The notes: generated by a model not told the origin, from the sequence alone. 40,547 nucleotides of DNA from JBIOJB01 sp044450465 (GCA_044450465.1 JBIOJB010000011.1:1-40547), one strand, 5' to 3'; positions 23,352 to 31,985 are shown, counted from the stretch's first letter. Numbers and translations: made by a program.

Positions 23352-23725
23352 CCGGCCTTCCGGCGATCACAGTCAACACCGAGAGTCCTGTGCCTCCGTT
23401 TGAACAGATTCGCGCTCAGATCTCCGCCTTGATCGCAGGCGGCGAGCTGCGGCGAGATGACAGGCTGCCCTCGGTCCGACAGCTGGCGGCGGACCTCGGG
23501 CTGGCAGCGGGAACTGCGGCACGCGCTTACAGGGAGCTTGAAGCAGCTGGACTGATTCGAACCCGGCGGGGCGGGGGTTCGAGAGTCGTCACGCCTGCGG
23601 CTCCGCAAGCCGAGAATCGCGACGAGCTCGTGCTGGAACGGGCCGTCACGTTCGTCCGGCTGGCAAGACAGCTGGGTGCGGCAGACAGCGACCTCCTGGC
23701 GGCGATCTACGAAGCGATGTGCTGA
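23348..23725 (+). CDS. GntR family regulator, YtrA subfamily
   Basis: This is a 125-residue regulator. The GntR winged helix spans about residues 15-80 (PPFEQIRAQISALIAGGELRRDDRLPSVRQLAADLGLAAGTAARAYRELEAAGLIRTRRGGGSRV). It is followed by only about 40 residues of helix for dimerisation, which is the hallmark of the short YtrA subfamily. Such proteins are usually autorepressors encoded with the membrane system they control. That matches the overlap (GTGA) with the membrane protein gene and the palindromes upstream of it. An upstream in-frame extension across the membrane gene is coding noise and was not used. Confidence 0.9.
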   Translation: MTGLPAITVNTESPVPPFEQIRAQISALIAGGELRRDDRLPSVRQLAADLGLAAGTAARAYRELEAAGLIRTRRGGGSRVVTPAAPQAENRDELVLERAVTFVRLARQLGAADSDLLAAIYEAMC

Positions 23726-23746
23726 GGGCCTCAGGCGCCTGAGCCC
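23726..23746. terminator. Possible hairpin between GntR and moaX genes
   Basis: CTCAGGC-GCCTGAG (23730-23743) is a perfect 14-bp palindrome flanked by GGG and CCC, in the 24-base gap between convergent genes. There is no T-run, so termination is uncertain. Confidence 0.35.
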
Positions 23747-23749
23747 AGG

Positions 23750-24451
23750 TCAGGCTCCGGTGGGTTTGGCCTCCGCCCCTTCGATCCAGTGCGTGCCGTC
23801 CGTGGCATGCTCTTTTTTCCAGATCGGCACTGACTCCTTGAGCCGGTCGATCCCCCATTTGCACGCGGCGATCGCCTCCGCACGGTGCGGGCATGAAACC
23901 GACACGACCACGGACGGCTCCCCGATCTCGAGCCGCCCTGTGCGGTGTGCGATGGCCACCCGCGCATGGGGCCAGCGAGTGCCGATCTCCTCGCCGATCT
24001 TCCGCATCTGCGCAAGGGCCATCTCGGCGTAAGCCTCGTACTCGAGGTGGGTGACGTCCATCCCGCGTGAGTTGTCGCGCACGATGCCTGTGAACGTGCA
24101 GATCGCTCCAGCTCCAGGATGCGCGACCACGGCTTCGAGCCGCCGCGCGTCGAGTGGTTGGTCCGTGAGCTCGAACAGGGAGCCGACCTCCTGGACGCCG
24201 CCACTCACCGGCGGTATGAACGCCACCTCGTCACCGTCAGCCACACTCGCATCCCAGTCGCGAAACTCCTGATTGATCGCGCCGCGAACCGCCGCGACGT
24301 CAGGGTCCAGCGCCGGGTGCAACCTCCGAGCAGCGGCGTAGACGTCGCCCACGGTGGCGCCGGCTGGAAGCTCGACTGTCTCGTTCTCAACTCCCGACAA
24401 CTCACGGAGCCTGGCGAAGAAGCGAACTCGGACCGCTATCGCCCCCGGCAC
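23750..24451 (-). CDS. moaX: MoaD-MoaE fusion, molybdopterin synthase (MoaX-like)
   Basis: This 233-residue protein carries both subunits of molybdopterin synthase. Residues 6-85 are MoaD (ubiquitin-like, VRVRFFARLRELSG to FIPPVSGG, ending in G84-G85). From about residue 92 the MoaE fold follows, with GAICTFTGIVRDNSRG, MALAQMRKIGEEI, HRTGRLEIGEPSVVVSV and the catalytic lysine region CKWGIDRLKESVPIWKKE. In separate MoaD the free C-terminal GG receives sulphur. Here it is internal, so cleavage after GG is expected, as reported for mycobacterial MoaX. Start GTG 24451 lies 6 bases after TACGAT. No other moa genes are in the window. Confidence 0.9.
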   Translation of the reverse strand: MPGAIAVRVRFFARLRELSGVENETVELPAGATVGDVYAAARRLHPALDPDVAAVRGAINQEFRDWDASVADGDEVAFIPPVSGGVQEVGSLFELTDQPLDARRLEAVVAHPGAGAICTFTGIVRDNSRGMDVTHLEYEAYAEMALAQMRKIGEEIGTRWPHARVAIAHRTGRLEIGEPSVVVSVSCPHRAEAIAACKWGIDRLKESVPIWKKEHATDGTHWIEGAEAKPTGA

Positions 24452-24457
24452 CGTTTC

Positions 24458-24463
24458 ATCGTA
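24458..24463 (-). promoter_or_regulatory. -10 box TACGAT, leaderless start of moaX
   Basis: TACGAT, six bases, then GTG 24451. It supports this start over longer in-frame alternatives reaching into pckA. Confidence 0.45.
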
Positions 24464-24515
24464 GCCGCGAGTTTCGCCGGTCCGGGCAACTGTCGCAGCC
24501 ACGGGCGATGGAAGC

Positions 24516-26063
24516 CTACCCTCCGGCCGACGCCGACCTGCCGACCGAGTGAATGTTCTCCTGGAACATGCCTCGCAGCTTCGAAGCCTGGCGGTCGTAG
24601 TCGGCTGCGTCCGGCCAGCCGGCACGCGGATCGAGCACCTCGCGCGGTACGTCGGGGACGTGGTCTGGGATGTGCAGCCCGAAGATCGGGTCCTGATGCG
24701 TCGATACCCCGCGGAGCTTGCCCTGGAGCACCGCATGCACGATGCCCCGGGTGTGGGCGATGGACATCCGGCCGCCGACTCCGTATGGTCCGCCCACCCA
24801 GCCGGTGTTGAGCATCCAGACGTCAGCCCGGTGCCGCTTCACGCGCTCGATGAGCATGTCCGCGTAGCGCTCGGGAGGCAGGACGAGGAACGGCGACGCG
24901 AAGCAGGTGCTGAAGATGGGTTGGGGCTCGGTCACGCCCCGCTCGGTGCCGGCCACCTTCGCCGTGTATCCGGAAAGGAAGTAGTGGCGAATCTGCTGGT
25001 CGTCGAGGCGCGCCACCGGTGGAAGCACGCCATATGCGTCAGCTGACAGGAAGATGACGTTGTTTGGGTGCCGGCCATTGCCGGCGAGCACGGCGTTTGG
25101 GATGAGGTCGATGGGATAGGCGGCACGAGTGTTCTCGGTCTTGACCTGCGAGTCGTAGTCGGGAACACGCGTGCGAGGGTCGTAGACGACGTTCTCCAGG
25201 ATCGTGCCGAAGCTCTCGGTCGCTGCGTAGATCTCGGGTTCCGACTCCTTGCGAATCCGGATGGTCTTGGCGTAGCAGCCGCCCTCAAAGTTGAAGACGC
25301 CCGCCTCGCTCCAGCCATGCTCATCGTCGCCGATGAGCCGGCGCATAGGATCCGCGGAAAGCGTGGTCTTCCCTGTCCCGCTGAGCCCGAAGAAAAGGGC
25401 GACGTCATCACCGTTGATGCTCGTGTTGGCCGAACAGTGCATCGGAAAGACACCCTGCGCGGGCAGCAGGTAGTTGAGCGCGGTGAAGATCGATTTCTTG
25501 ATCTCGCCCGCATAACCCGTTCCGCCGATGATCACGATCCGGCGGCCAAGGTTGACCAGGATGAATGTCTCGCTGCGCGTGCCGTCGTGTGCCGGATCGG
25601 CCTTGACCGACGGCAGCGAGATCACTGTGAAGTCGGGCTCGAACTGAAGCAGCTCGTCGGCGTTGGGGCGGATGAACAGGTTTCGCGCGAAGAGGCTGTG
25701 CCAGGCGTACTCGGTTATGACGCGGACCCGCAGCCGGTGCTTGGCGTCTGCGCAGGCGAACAGGTCCTGGGTGAAAACGTCATGCGCGTCGCAGAACTCG
25801 TCCATCCTTTGAAGGAGGCCGTCGAAGTTCGCCGGGGCGATCGGCCGGTTTCCGGCGTGCCACCAGATCGCTTCTTCGCTCGTCGGTTCCTTGACGAAGA
25901 ACTTGTCCTGTGGGGAGCGGCCGGTGTGGCGTCCGGTATCGGCCGTAAGCGCGCCCGTGGAGACCATGACGGCCTCCCCGCGGCGGATCGCATGCTCGTA
26001 GAGAGCCGCTGGACTCAGGTTTCGACGTTCGGGCGCGGGTCTTTCCCGGGCGGGCACCGGCAC
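24516..26063 (-). CDS. pckA: Phosphoenolpyruvate carboxykinase (ATP)
   Basis: This 515-residue enzyme converts oxaloacetate and ATP to PEP, CO2 and ADP, the first committed step of gluconeogenesis. The length is normal for the ATP type. Visible motifs are TGRSPQDKF near residue 47, the P-loop GLSGTGKT at 226-233 followed by TLSADP, the phosphate and metal site region around FEGGCYAKTI, ENVVYDPRTRVPDYDS, and the substrate/ATP segment near NTGWVGGPYGVG. GTG 26063 stands 7 bases after TAGAAT, so it fits a leaderless message. GTG 26057, spaced from GGGGGAG, is the alternative. Confidence 0.96.
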   Translation of the reverse strand: MPVPARERPAPERRNLSPAALYEHAIRRGEAVMVSTGALTADTGRHTGRSPQDKFFVKEPTSEEAIWWHAGNRPIAPANFDGLLQRMDEFCDAHDVFTQDLFACADAKHRLRVRVITEYAWHSLFARNLFIRPNADELLQFEPDFTVISLPSVKADPAHDGTRSETFILVNLGRRIVIIGGTGYAGEIKKSIFTALNYLLPAQGVFPMHCSANTSINGDDVALFFGLSGTGKTTLSADPMRRLIGDDEHGWSEAGVFNFEGGCYAKTIRIRKESEPEIYAATESFGTILENVVYDPRTRVPDYDSQVKTENTRAAYPIDLIPNAVLAGNGRHPNNVIFLSADAYGVLPPVARLDDQQIRHYFLSGYTAKVAGTERGVTEPQPIFSTCFASPFLVLPPERYADMLIERVKRHRADVWMLNTGWVGGPYGVGGRMSIAHTRGIVHAVLQGKLRGVSTHQDPIFGLHIPDHVPDVPREVLDPRAGWPDAADYDRQASKLRGMFQENIHSVGRSASAGG

Positions 26064-26070
26064 TCCCCCG

Positions 26071-26076
26071 ATTCTA
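26071..26076 (-). promoter_or_regulatory. -10 box TAGAAT, leaderless start of pckA
   Basis: TAGAAT, seven bases (cggggga), then GTG 26063. The G-rich spacer could instead act as a ribosome site for GTG 26057. Confidence 0.5.
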
Positions 26077-26103
26077 GGGAAAGGGCCCTGTCAGGCGGTT
26101 CGG

Positions 26104-28089
26104 CTAAGCGATCTGAGATCGCCGCGAGCTCGAGCGGCGGCGCTGCTTCCCGCTGACGTAGTCGACCAGGACGTACTCACCCAACCGGTCGGGCGAGACG
26201 AAGAAGGCACGACCTTTGTTGATCCGGGTCATCTGGTTGATGAACTCGGTCAGATAGGGGCCGCGTTCGAGCATGAACGTGTTGATCAGGATGCGATCGC
26301 GGGTGCAGCGCCTGACCTCGCCCAGGGTTCGCTGGATGGTCTTGAACGTGGGCGGATAGGCGAACTGCGGCCGGCCGTTGTCCTCGAGATGAGCGGTCGG
26401 CTCGCCGTCCGTGATCATGATGATCTGGCGGTTTCCGCGGTGTTTTGCGAGCAGGGACCGTGCCAGCTGGAAGCCATGCTGCATGTTGGTCCCGTACACG
26501 TAGTCGTTGAGCGCCAGCTGCGGCAGCGCCTCCGGTTTCAGCTCGACCGCGTAGTTCGAGAACCCCACGACGTAGAGCGAATCGCGCGGGTACTGGCTGC
26601 GGATGAGCGAGTCGAGCGCAATCGCGACCTTCTTGGCTGCGAGGAAACAACCGCGAAGGAACATCGAGCGGCTCATGTCGATCATCAGCACCGTGGAGGC
26701 CTGGGTCAGGTGCTCGGTGCGGTGCACGACGAAATCCCGCGCCGCCATCCGGACGGGAACCCTTGGTCCCTCGCGCACCAGCGAGTTGAAGAGCGTCTCC
26801 TTCAGGTCGAGCAGGAAGGGATCGCCGTACTCGTAGCTCTTGAGCTCATCGGACGCATCGATTCCGACGCCGCCGCGTGAGAGCTGGTGCTGGCCCATCC
26901 GAGACTTCTTGAGCTGGTCGAAGATGTCCCGCAGCGCGGATTGGCCGATTCGCCTCATCCCGCGTGGCGTGAGCTCCATCCGGCGACCCTTGCGCTCGAT
27001 GTAACCGGCCTTCTCAAGTGCTTCGGTCATCTGCCGCAGCTGGTCCAGGGCCTGTCGCGCTTCTGGCCCCAACAATTCCTGGGCCAGCGACCTGTCGATG
27101 TCGTCCGGCCGGAAGCTGCCGCGCTCGAGCTGCGCCTCGAGCCGGTCCATCCGCTGGAGCCGGTCCATCAGGCCCATCGCCTCGCCCATGCTCAGCGGAT
27201 CCTCGCCGAAGAACGGATATCTCTCGGTGAGCTCTGAGGGCGGCATCATGGCCTGCATGAAGCCCGACAGGCGCGCCAGCTCCATGCGAAGGGAATCGTC
27301 CTGGAGCAGGGCGTCCATCATCTGACGCAGCTCATCTCGCGCCTCGGGGCTCATGCTCTGGAGGAGCGACTGCATCTGGGCCATCTGTCGCTGCAGATGC
27401 TCCATCAGCTCGTCGAGGCTGTTGATGCCTGGCGGGAACATGTCGCCGAAACGCTCCATGAAACCGTTGAAGTCAGGAGTCCTTCCTTCCATGCGCTGCT
27501 CGAGCATCGTGTTGAGCTCGCGGACCATTTCGCGCACCCGTGAGAGGTCCTGCTCCTTCATCTGCTGGATCGAACCCTTGATGCCCTGGAACATCTGGTC
27601 GACCATCTGCTGCTGCAGCTTCTGCATGAGCTCTTCGAACTTCTGCCTGGCTTCGTCGTCGACGAACTCGTAGTTGTGAAGGCCCTTGACCCTTCCGCCG
27701 AGATCATCGGGAAGCCTGTCGAGCTGGTCGGTCCGCTGGCGAGCGATGCGGTCCATGAGTTTCTTGGCCTCGGGAGTCGCCGCCTCGTTTTGCCTTCGCT
27801 CGATGCCCGCCCGCTCGGTGTCGATCACGTCCTGGACCTGCTGGCGAAGCTGTTCGACGGTCGAGTCCAGGTTGTAGCGCCCGAGCTCCTTCTCACGCTC
27901 TTCGCGCAGTTGCTTGAGCAGCTGCTCGAGGCCCTGCATGTCCGGCGACCCCCAGCGCATCAGCCGTTGAAGCGCGGAGTTGAGGTCTCCGTAGTTCATG
28001 AGGTCGTCTGAAAGAGCGTCCAGGACGTCGCCGGCGTCGAGGTCGTCCAGCTTCTGCGTGCCGTCCCACCTCGAGTAACGGAACTTCAT
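26104..28089 (-). CDS. VWA domain protein with long helical N-terminal region
   Basis: This is a 661-residue cytosolic protein. Residues about 60-310 are charged, Met/Gln-rich and helical (for example QMAQMQSLLQSMSPEARDELRQMMDALL), probably coiled-coil. A middle part around 330-440 has LDQLRQMTEALEKAGYIERKGRRMELTPRGMRRIG, which looks like a winged helix. The C-terminal von Willebrand A domain starts near 460, with the MIDAS DMSRSM at about 471 and later ITDGEPTAH. Such VWA proteins often work with MoxR or magnesium-chelatase-like AAA ATPases, but none is adjacent here. ATG 28089 follows TAGAGT by 6 bases. Role unknown. Confidence 0.85.
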   Translation of the reverse strand: MKFRYSRWDGTQKLDDLDAGDVLDALSDDLMNYGDLNSALQRLMRWGSPDMQGLEQLLKQLREEREKELGRYNLDSTVEQLRQQVQDVIDTERAGIERRQNEAATPEAKKLMDRIARQRTDQLDRLPDDLGGRVKGLHNYEFVDDEARQKFEELMQKLQQQMVDQMFQGIKGSIQQMKEQDLSRVREMVRELNTMLEQRMEGRTPDFNGFMERFGDMFPPGINSLDELMEHLQRQMAQMQSLLQSMSPEARDELRQMMDALLQDDSLRMELARLSGFMQAMMPPSELTERYPFFGEDPLSMGEAMGLMDRLQRMDRLEAQLERGSFRPDDIDRSLAQELLGPEARQALDQLRQMTEALEKAGYIERKGRRMELTPRGMRRIGQSALRDIFDQLKKSRMGQHQLSRGGVGIDASDELKSYEYGDPFLLDLKETLFNSLVREGPRVPVRMAARDFVVHRTEHLTQASTVLMIDMSRSMFLRGCFLAAKKVAIALDSLIRSQYPRDSLYVVGFSNYAVELKPEALPQLALNDYVYGTNMQHGFQLARSLLAKHRGNRQIIMITDGEPTAHLEDNGRPQFAYPPTFKTIQRTLGEVRRCTRDRILINTFMLERGPYLTEFINQMTRINKGRAFFVSPDRLGEYVLVDYVSGKQRRRSSSRRSQIA

Positions 28090-28095
28090 CCGATC

Positions 28096-28101
28096 ACTCT
28101 A
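28096..28101 (-). promoter_or_regulatory. -10 box TAGAGT, leaderless start of the VWA gene
   Basis: TAGAGT, six bases (gatcgg), then ATG 28089. Confidence 0.5.
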
Positions 28102-28140
28102 GAACGCATGGGACCCGCTCGAACGCGGTTCGCGCCTTTG

Positions 28141-28851
28141 TCAGACGGTGTCGCCAGGCTTGATGTCCAATACCTTTACCCCTGGGCCCACGAGTTCCTG
28201 AAGTGCGCTCGGCCGTCCGACGAGCGGTGGAAACGTGCCGAAGTGCATCGGTACGACCGTTTTCACTCCCAGCAGCGAAACCGCCTTGGCCGCGCGTTTC
28301 GGACCCATCGTGTAGAAGTCGCCGATCGGAAGGAAGGCAACGTCGAAACTCGACAGCTGGCTGATCAGCGCCATGTCACCGAAGACGTCGGTGTCCCCGG
28401 CAAAGTAGATCGTGAAGCCGTTCTCGAACTCGATGACCATGCCGCACGCCTGGCCCCCGTAGAGAATGCGGTCGCCATCGCTGATGCCGCAGGAATGCTC
28501 CGCATGGACAAGGGTGATCTTGATGCCGGCCGCCGAGACGGTGCCGCCCGGGTTGGCGCCGATGATGGTCGATGGATCGACGCCCTTTGAACCTAGCCAC
28601 GCGCCGACCTCGAAGTTGCAGACGATTGTCGGTTTGGTGGCCTTGGCGATTTCGAGAGCATCGGCCACGTGATCGAAATGGCCGTGCGTGATGAGCATCA
28701 GATCGCAGCTGTCAACCTTCTTCAGGCTCTCCGGAGCTACCGGGTTGCCCATCACCCAAGGGTCGATGATGATCTGCTTGCCCTTGGCGCTCCGAGCCTT
28801 CCACGTCCCGTGACCTACCCATGTGAAGGTGACGTCAGCGTTGAGAGCCAT
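28141..28851 (-). CDS. UPF0173 metal-dependent hydrolase (MBL fold, YtkL-like)
   Basis: This is a 236-residue MBL-fold protein. It opens with VTFTWVGHGTW, the usual UPF0173 N-terminus. It has the zinc motif H56-G-H58-F-D60-H61, then HAEHSCGISDG, the YFAGDTDVFGDM loop with a metal Asp, and the late VVPMHFGTFP. UPF0173 proteins are widespread, cytosolic and poorly characterised; they hydrolyse an unknown substrate. GGAGGGGAGAC before the ATG fixes the start. It sits between the VWA gene and the membrane glycosyltransferase on the same strand, without obvious functional links. Confidence 0.9.
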   Translation of the reverse strand: MALNADVTFTWVGHGTWKARSAKGKQIIIDPWVMGNPVAPESLKKVDSCDLMLITHGHFDHVADALEIAKATKPTIVCNFEVGAWLGSKGVDPSTIIGANPGGTVSAAGIKITLVHAEHSCGISDGDRILYGGQACGMVIEFENGFTIYFAGDTDVFGDMALISQLSSFDVAFLPIGDFYTMGPKRAAKAVSLLGVKTVVPMHFGTFPPLVGRPSALQELVGPGVKVLDIKPGDTV

Positions 28852-28882
28852 GTCTCCCCTCCATTCAGCTTGATGCAGCTCA

Positions 28883-30127
28883 CTACCGCTCGGTGCGGAA
28901 AATCCGATTCTCCCACACGCCCAAAACGAAGATCGCTATCGCCGCTACCGTCCAGAGGTTTGGAAACAGCAGATCGCACGGCTGCCGGAAAAAGCCGAGC
29001 AGGAACACCCCGAGCAGGACCAGGCTTGCGGTGCGGCGCCTCTCGATCCCGCGCACGAGAAGCAGGAGCACCAGCGGCAGCAGTGGCAGCCACTGGTACG
29101 GCCAGACCTCGTTGGGGATGAGAGACCCGAGGGCGAATCCCAGTGACATTCCGTAAACCGGGTTCCAGCCGCTGCGCCATGCCGCCCACAAGGCTCCCGC
29201 GCCGAAGGCGACCGCGCTGGCGTAGGAGAGGACGAGCGCCAGCCCGGGGAGCTGTATCGGCGAGGTGATCAGAACGTATCCACTTCCCTGCGGCACGGCA
29301 AACGCTTCGCCCCCCACCGATCTCGTGAAGAGCGTGCGGACCGAGTCGTAAGCGCAGTCGGGGTTGTGCGAGCTGAGCGAAGGCAGCAGCACGTGCTGGA
29401 CGTAGAAGACCGTGCCCGTCCAACCCAACGGCACAAAGCTCGCCGCTGTCACCGCCGCGCCCACCAGCGCCAGGGCACTCGCATACCCCCACCTGTGCCC
29501 GGGCCGCACCCCGATGACCATCGCGGCCGGGTAGTACTTGAGCGAGGCCGCCAGACCGGCGATGGATCCGGCAAGCGAGGGCCTCGCCTTCTCAAACCAG
29601 ATCGAGAGCACGGCGGCGCCGAGGAGCAGGCCGCCTCGCTGGCCGGCGCTCACGTCGGCGAACACCGGTGGGAAATAGGCTGCGACCATCCAGTACATCG
29701 GCCTGGCCAGCGGGTGGCTCGGAGCGATGGCGCGGTAGAGCAGGTAAACGGCGCCGACCAAAGCCAGGCCGTCGATGAGCGTCCAGACCTGCACCGCGAC
29801 CTCGGTGGGGAGCAGTGACACAGGCACGGCAAGGGCCGCGACGGGAGGCGGGCTCACGAATGCGTCCAGGCCGCCGGGCGGCGCGATGATGTGAAGCCGC
29901 GCCAGGTAAGCGGCCGCGGCGTCGTACATGTGTGACGGATCGTTCAGGTAGGCCTTCGCACCCTCGAGCATCCCCTCGGTGTCGGGTCGCCGCGGCGCAA
30001 CCAGCGTCAGGCCCAGGTCCCGCAGCCAGAAGGCAGCGGCGATCACCCAGTAGAGGGCCGGCCGCGAGAGGACGTCGGCCGCGGCAAGCCTGAGCCTCTC
30101 GGTCAGCGTCAACTCAGCGTCCTTCAT
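28883..30127 (-). CDS. DUF2029/GT87-like integral membrane protein
   Basis: This 414-residue protein has about ten hydrophobic helices after a short cytoplasmic N-terminus. The first outer loop holds DTEGMLEGAKAYLNDPSHMYDAAAAYL. It ends in a SHMY segment that mirrors GHLY in the protein at 19488, and a later helix ASLKYYPAAMVIGVRPG matches the family's LK-x-P motif. GT87 enzymes use polyprenyl-phosphate sugars to build lipid-linked glycans outside the membrane. The real substrate is unknown. It is divergent from the carboxylase gene with 63 bases between. No ribosome site is evident at its ATG. Confidence 0.72.
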   Translation of the reverse strand: MKDAELTLTERLRLAAADVLSRPALYWVIAAAFWLRDLGLTLVAPRRPDTEGMLEGAKAYLNDPSHMYDAAAAYLARLHIIAPPGGLDAFVSPPPVAALAVPVSLLPTEVAVQVWTLIDGLALVGAVYLLYRAIAPSHPLARPMYWMVAAYFPPVFADVSAGQRGGLLLGAAVLSIWFEKARPSLAGSIAGLAASLKYYPAAMVIGVRPGHRWGYASALALVGAAVTAASFVPLGWTGTVFYVQHVLLPSLSSHNPDCAYDSVRTLFTRSVGGEAFAVPQGSGYVLITSPIQLPGLALVLSYASAVAFGAGALWAAWRSGWNPVYGMSLGFALGSLIPNEVWPYQWLPLLPLVLLLLVRGIERRRTASLVLLGVFLLGFFRQPCDLLFPNLWTVAAIAIFVLGVWENRIFRTER

Positions 30128-30177
30128 GCGCTGTCACGGCCCGCAGTCGAGCGGAGGCCGTGTTCGGACACGGCGCC

Positions 30178-30183
30178 TACGAT
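30178..30183 (+). promoter_or_regulatory. -10 box TACGAT, leaderless start of the carboxyltransferase gene
   Basis: TACGAT, seven bases (atgcggt), then ATG 30191. No Shine-Dalgarno sequence is possible in this space. Confidence 0.5.
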
Positions 30184-30190
30184 ATGCGGT

Positions 30191-31828
30191 ATGGCCGCCC
30201 GTCGACCCAAATCGATGACGCCCGTGCGACGCACGGCGCCATCGGTCGGGGGTATCGAAGCGCCGACCCGCGCGCCGGCTTCGGTTTCCGAACAGAAGAT
30301 CAACCAGTACCGCAAGCGGCGCTACCAGGCGCTGCACACCCAGACTGACGCCGCCAACAAGCGGTGGGCGACTGGAAAGGCGACCGCCCGCGACCGGATC
30401 GACATGCTGCTGGATCCGGGCTCCTTCGTGGAGCTCGATGTTTTCGCGACACACCGCGCCCACGGATTCGGAATGGAGGACCGGCGCATCGCCGGTGACG
30501 GGGTGGTTGCCGGTTTCGGCGAGATCGACCGACGACCCGTCGCGGTGTACGCCTACGACGCAACCGTCTTCGGAGGGTCGCTGGGCGAGGTCACGGCGGA
30601 GAAGATCGTCAAGGTCCAGGAGCTCGCGCTGCGCAACCGCGTGCCGATCATCGGCATCAACGACTCAGGCGGCGCCCGCATCCAGGAGGGCGTAGTCGCT
30701 CTGGCGGGCTACGCGGACATCTTCATGCGCAACGTCCGGTCCTCTGGAGTGATCCCTCAGATCAGCATCATCGCGGGACCTTGCACCGGTGGCGCGGTCT
30801 ACTCGCCGGCCATCACAGACTTCATCTTCATCGTCGCGGGACAGGGATACATGTTCATCACTGGACCCGAGGTGATTCGGGTCGTCACGGGCGAGGCCGT
30901 CACGTTCGACGAGCTGGGCGGCGGCGACGTTCACAACGTGACCTCAGGCGTCGCCCACTTCCTGCCCGCGACCGAGAAGGCGTGCGCCGCCGGCGTGAGG
31001 AAGCTTCTTTCTTACCTTCCCTTGTCCAACGGCGAGCATCCGCCGTTCGTGCCGACCACCGACGACCTCGAACGGGCGGACGTCGAGCTTCAGACGATCG
31101 TCCCGGAGTCGCCCAACAAGCCGTATGACATGCGCCAGCTGATCTCGCGCGTGCTGGATGGACGTGAGTTCTTCGAGGTCCAGCCCTTCTTCGCGCCGAA
31201 CATCATCACCGGGTTGGGCCGCTTGGGCGGTCACGTTGTCGGCGTCGTCGGCAACCAGCCCAAGGTGCTCGCCGGAGCGATCGACATCAATGCCTCGGTC
31301 AAAGCCGCCCGATTCATCCGCCTGTGCGATGCATTTGGCATCCCGATCATCTCGTTCGTCGACGTGCCCGGCTACCTGCCGGGCCGTGATCAGGAGCACG
31401 GCGGGATCATCAGGCATGGCGCCAAGCTGCTCTATGCGTATGCGGAGGCGACCGTGCCGAAGCTCACGGTCATAACCCGCAAGGACTACGGCGGCGCGTA
31501 CTGCGTCATGTCGCCGAAACAGATGGGTGCGGATCTCAACCTCGCATGGCCGACCGCCGAGATCGCGGTAATGGGACCCGAGGCGGCCGTGAACATCATC
31601 TACAAGCGCGAGCTGGCGCAGGCGCCGAACCCGGCCAACCGGCGCAAGGAGCTGGTCGCCGACTACACGGCGCGCTTCGCCAACCCTTACGTGGCCGCCG
31701 AGCGCGGATACATCGACGACGTTATAGAACCGAGCCAGACCCGGCGCGAGCTGGTGCGCGGCCTGCAGCTGTGCCTGCGCAAGACCGTGGAGAGGCCGGC
31801 GCGCAAGCACGGCAACATCCCGCTGTAG
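30191..31828 (+). CDS. Acyl-CoA (propionyl-CoA type) carboxylase carboxyltransferase beta subunit
   Basis: This 545-residue subunit moves CO2 from carboxybiotin to an acyl-CoA, probably propionyl-CoA, giving methylmalonyl-CoA. After a basic, Pro/Ser-rich extension of about 30 residues the PccB body is complete. The N-terminal oxyanion loop lies in GPCTGGAVYSP, and the C-terminal half has VPGYLPGRDQEHGGIIRHGAKLL and YGGAYCVMSPKQMGADLNLAWPTAEIAVMG. C438 in GGAYC stands near the residue that helps set acyl-chain preference in actinobacterial enzymes; my alignment of that position is uncertain. No biotin-carboxylase or carrier gene is adjacent, so the partner subunit is elsewhere. Confidence 0.9.
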   Translation: MAARRPKSMTPVRRTAPSVGGIEAPTRAPASVSEQKINQYRKRRYQALHTQTDAANKRWATGKATARDRIDMLLDPGSFVELDVFATHRAHGFGMEDRRIAGDGVVAGFGEIDRRPVAVYAYDATVFGGSLGEVTAEKIVKVQELALRNRVPIIGINDSGGARIQEGVVALAGYADIFMRNVRSSGVIPQISIIAGPCTGGAVYSPAITDFIFIVAGQGYMFITGPEVIRVVTGEAVTFDELGGGDVHNVTSGVAHFLPATEKACAAGVRKLLSYLPLSNGEHPPFVPTTDDLERADVELQTIVPESPNKPYDMRQLISRVLDGREFFEVQPFFAPNIITGLGRLGGHVVGVVGNQPKVLAGAIDINASVKAARFIRLCDAFGIPIISFVDVPGYLPGRDQEHGGIIRHGAKLLYAYAEATVPKLTVITRKDYGGAYCVMSPKQMGADLNLAWPTAEIAVMGPEAAVNIIYKRELAQAPNPANRRKELVADYTARFANPYVAAERGYIDDVIEPSQTRRELVRGLQLCLRKTVERPARKHGNIPL

Positions 31829-31830
31829 TT

Positions 31831-31859
31831 ATGAGAGGGAACCGGGGGTTCCCTCTCAT
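31831..31859. terminator. Perfect 13-bp hairpin behind the carboxyltransferase gene
   Basis: ATGAGAGGGAACC and its exact complement are separated by GGG, starting two bases after the stop codon. There is no T-run. It may terminate or protect the message, and it is also the left edge of the tandem repeat. Confidence 0.5.
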
Positions 31860-31985
31860 CGCGCGGCAAGGCCGCGCTGCTCTCCTTCCCGCCGAGGTGA
31901 TTGTCTTGTTGGACACGCCTCGCCACGCGGGCAGGCTGCATGGGGGTTCCGGACGGCCGGAGTGAATCCGGCCTACCGGCCACGT
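31837..31985. repeat. Tandem repeat, unit A (149 bp)
   Basis: First of two long near-identical units. Three hairpins can be seen inside each: GGGAACC with GGTTCCC, GCGCGGC with GCCGCGC (loop AAG), and GGCCGGA with TCCGGCC (31955-31973, loop GTGAA). Differences from unit B are clustered in the stretch after ccacgcgggcag. No real coding frame. Confidence 0.9.

Noticed and set aside
24452..24736. Longer MoaX N-terminus reaching into pckA
   Set aside because: The added residues are Arg/Ser-rich antisense-type sequence. GTG 24451 fits both MoaD length and the -10 box.
25068..26156. 362-residue plus-strand frame opposite pckA
   Set aside because: Same shadow effect. No motif or ribosome site, and pckA is complete on the other strand.
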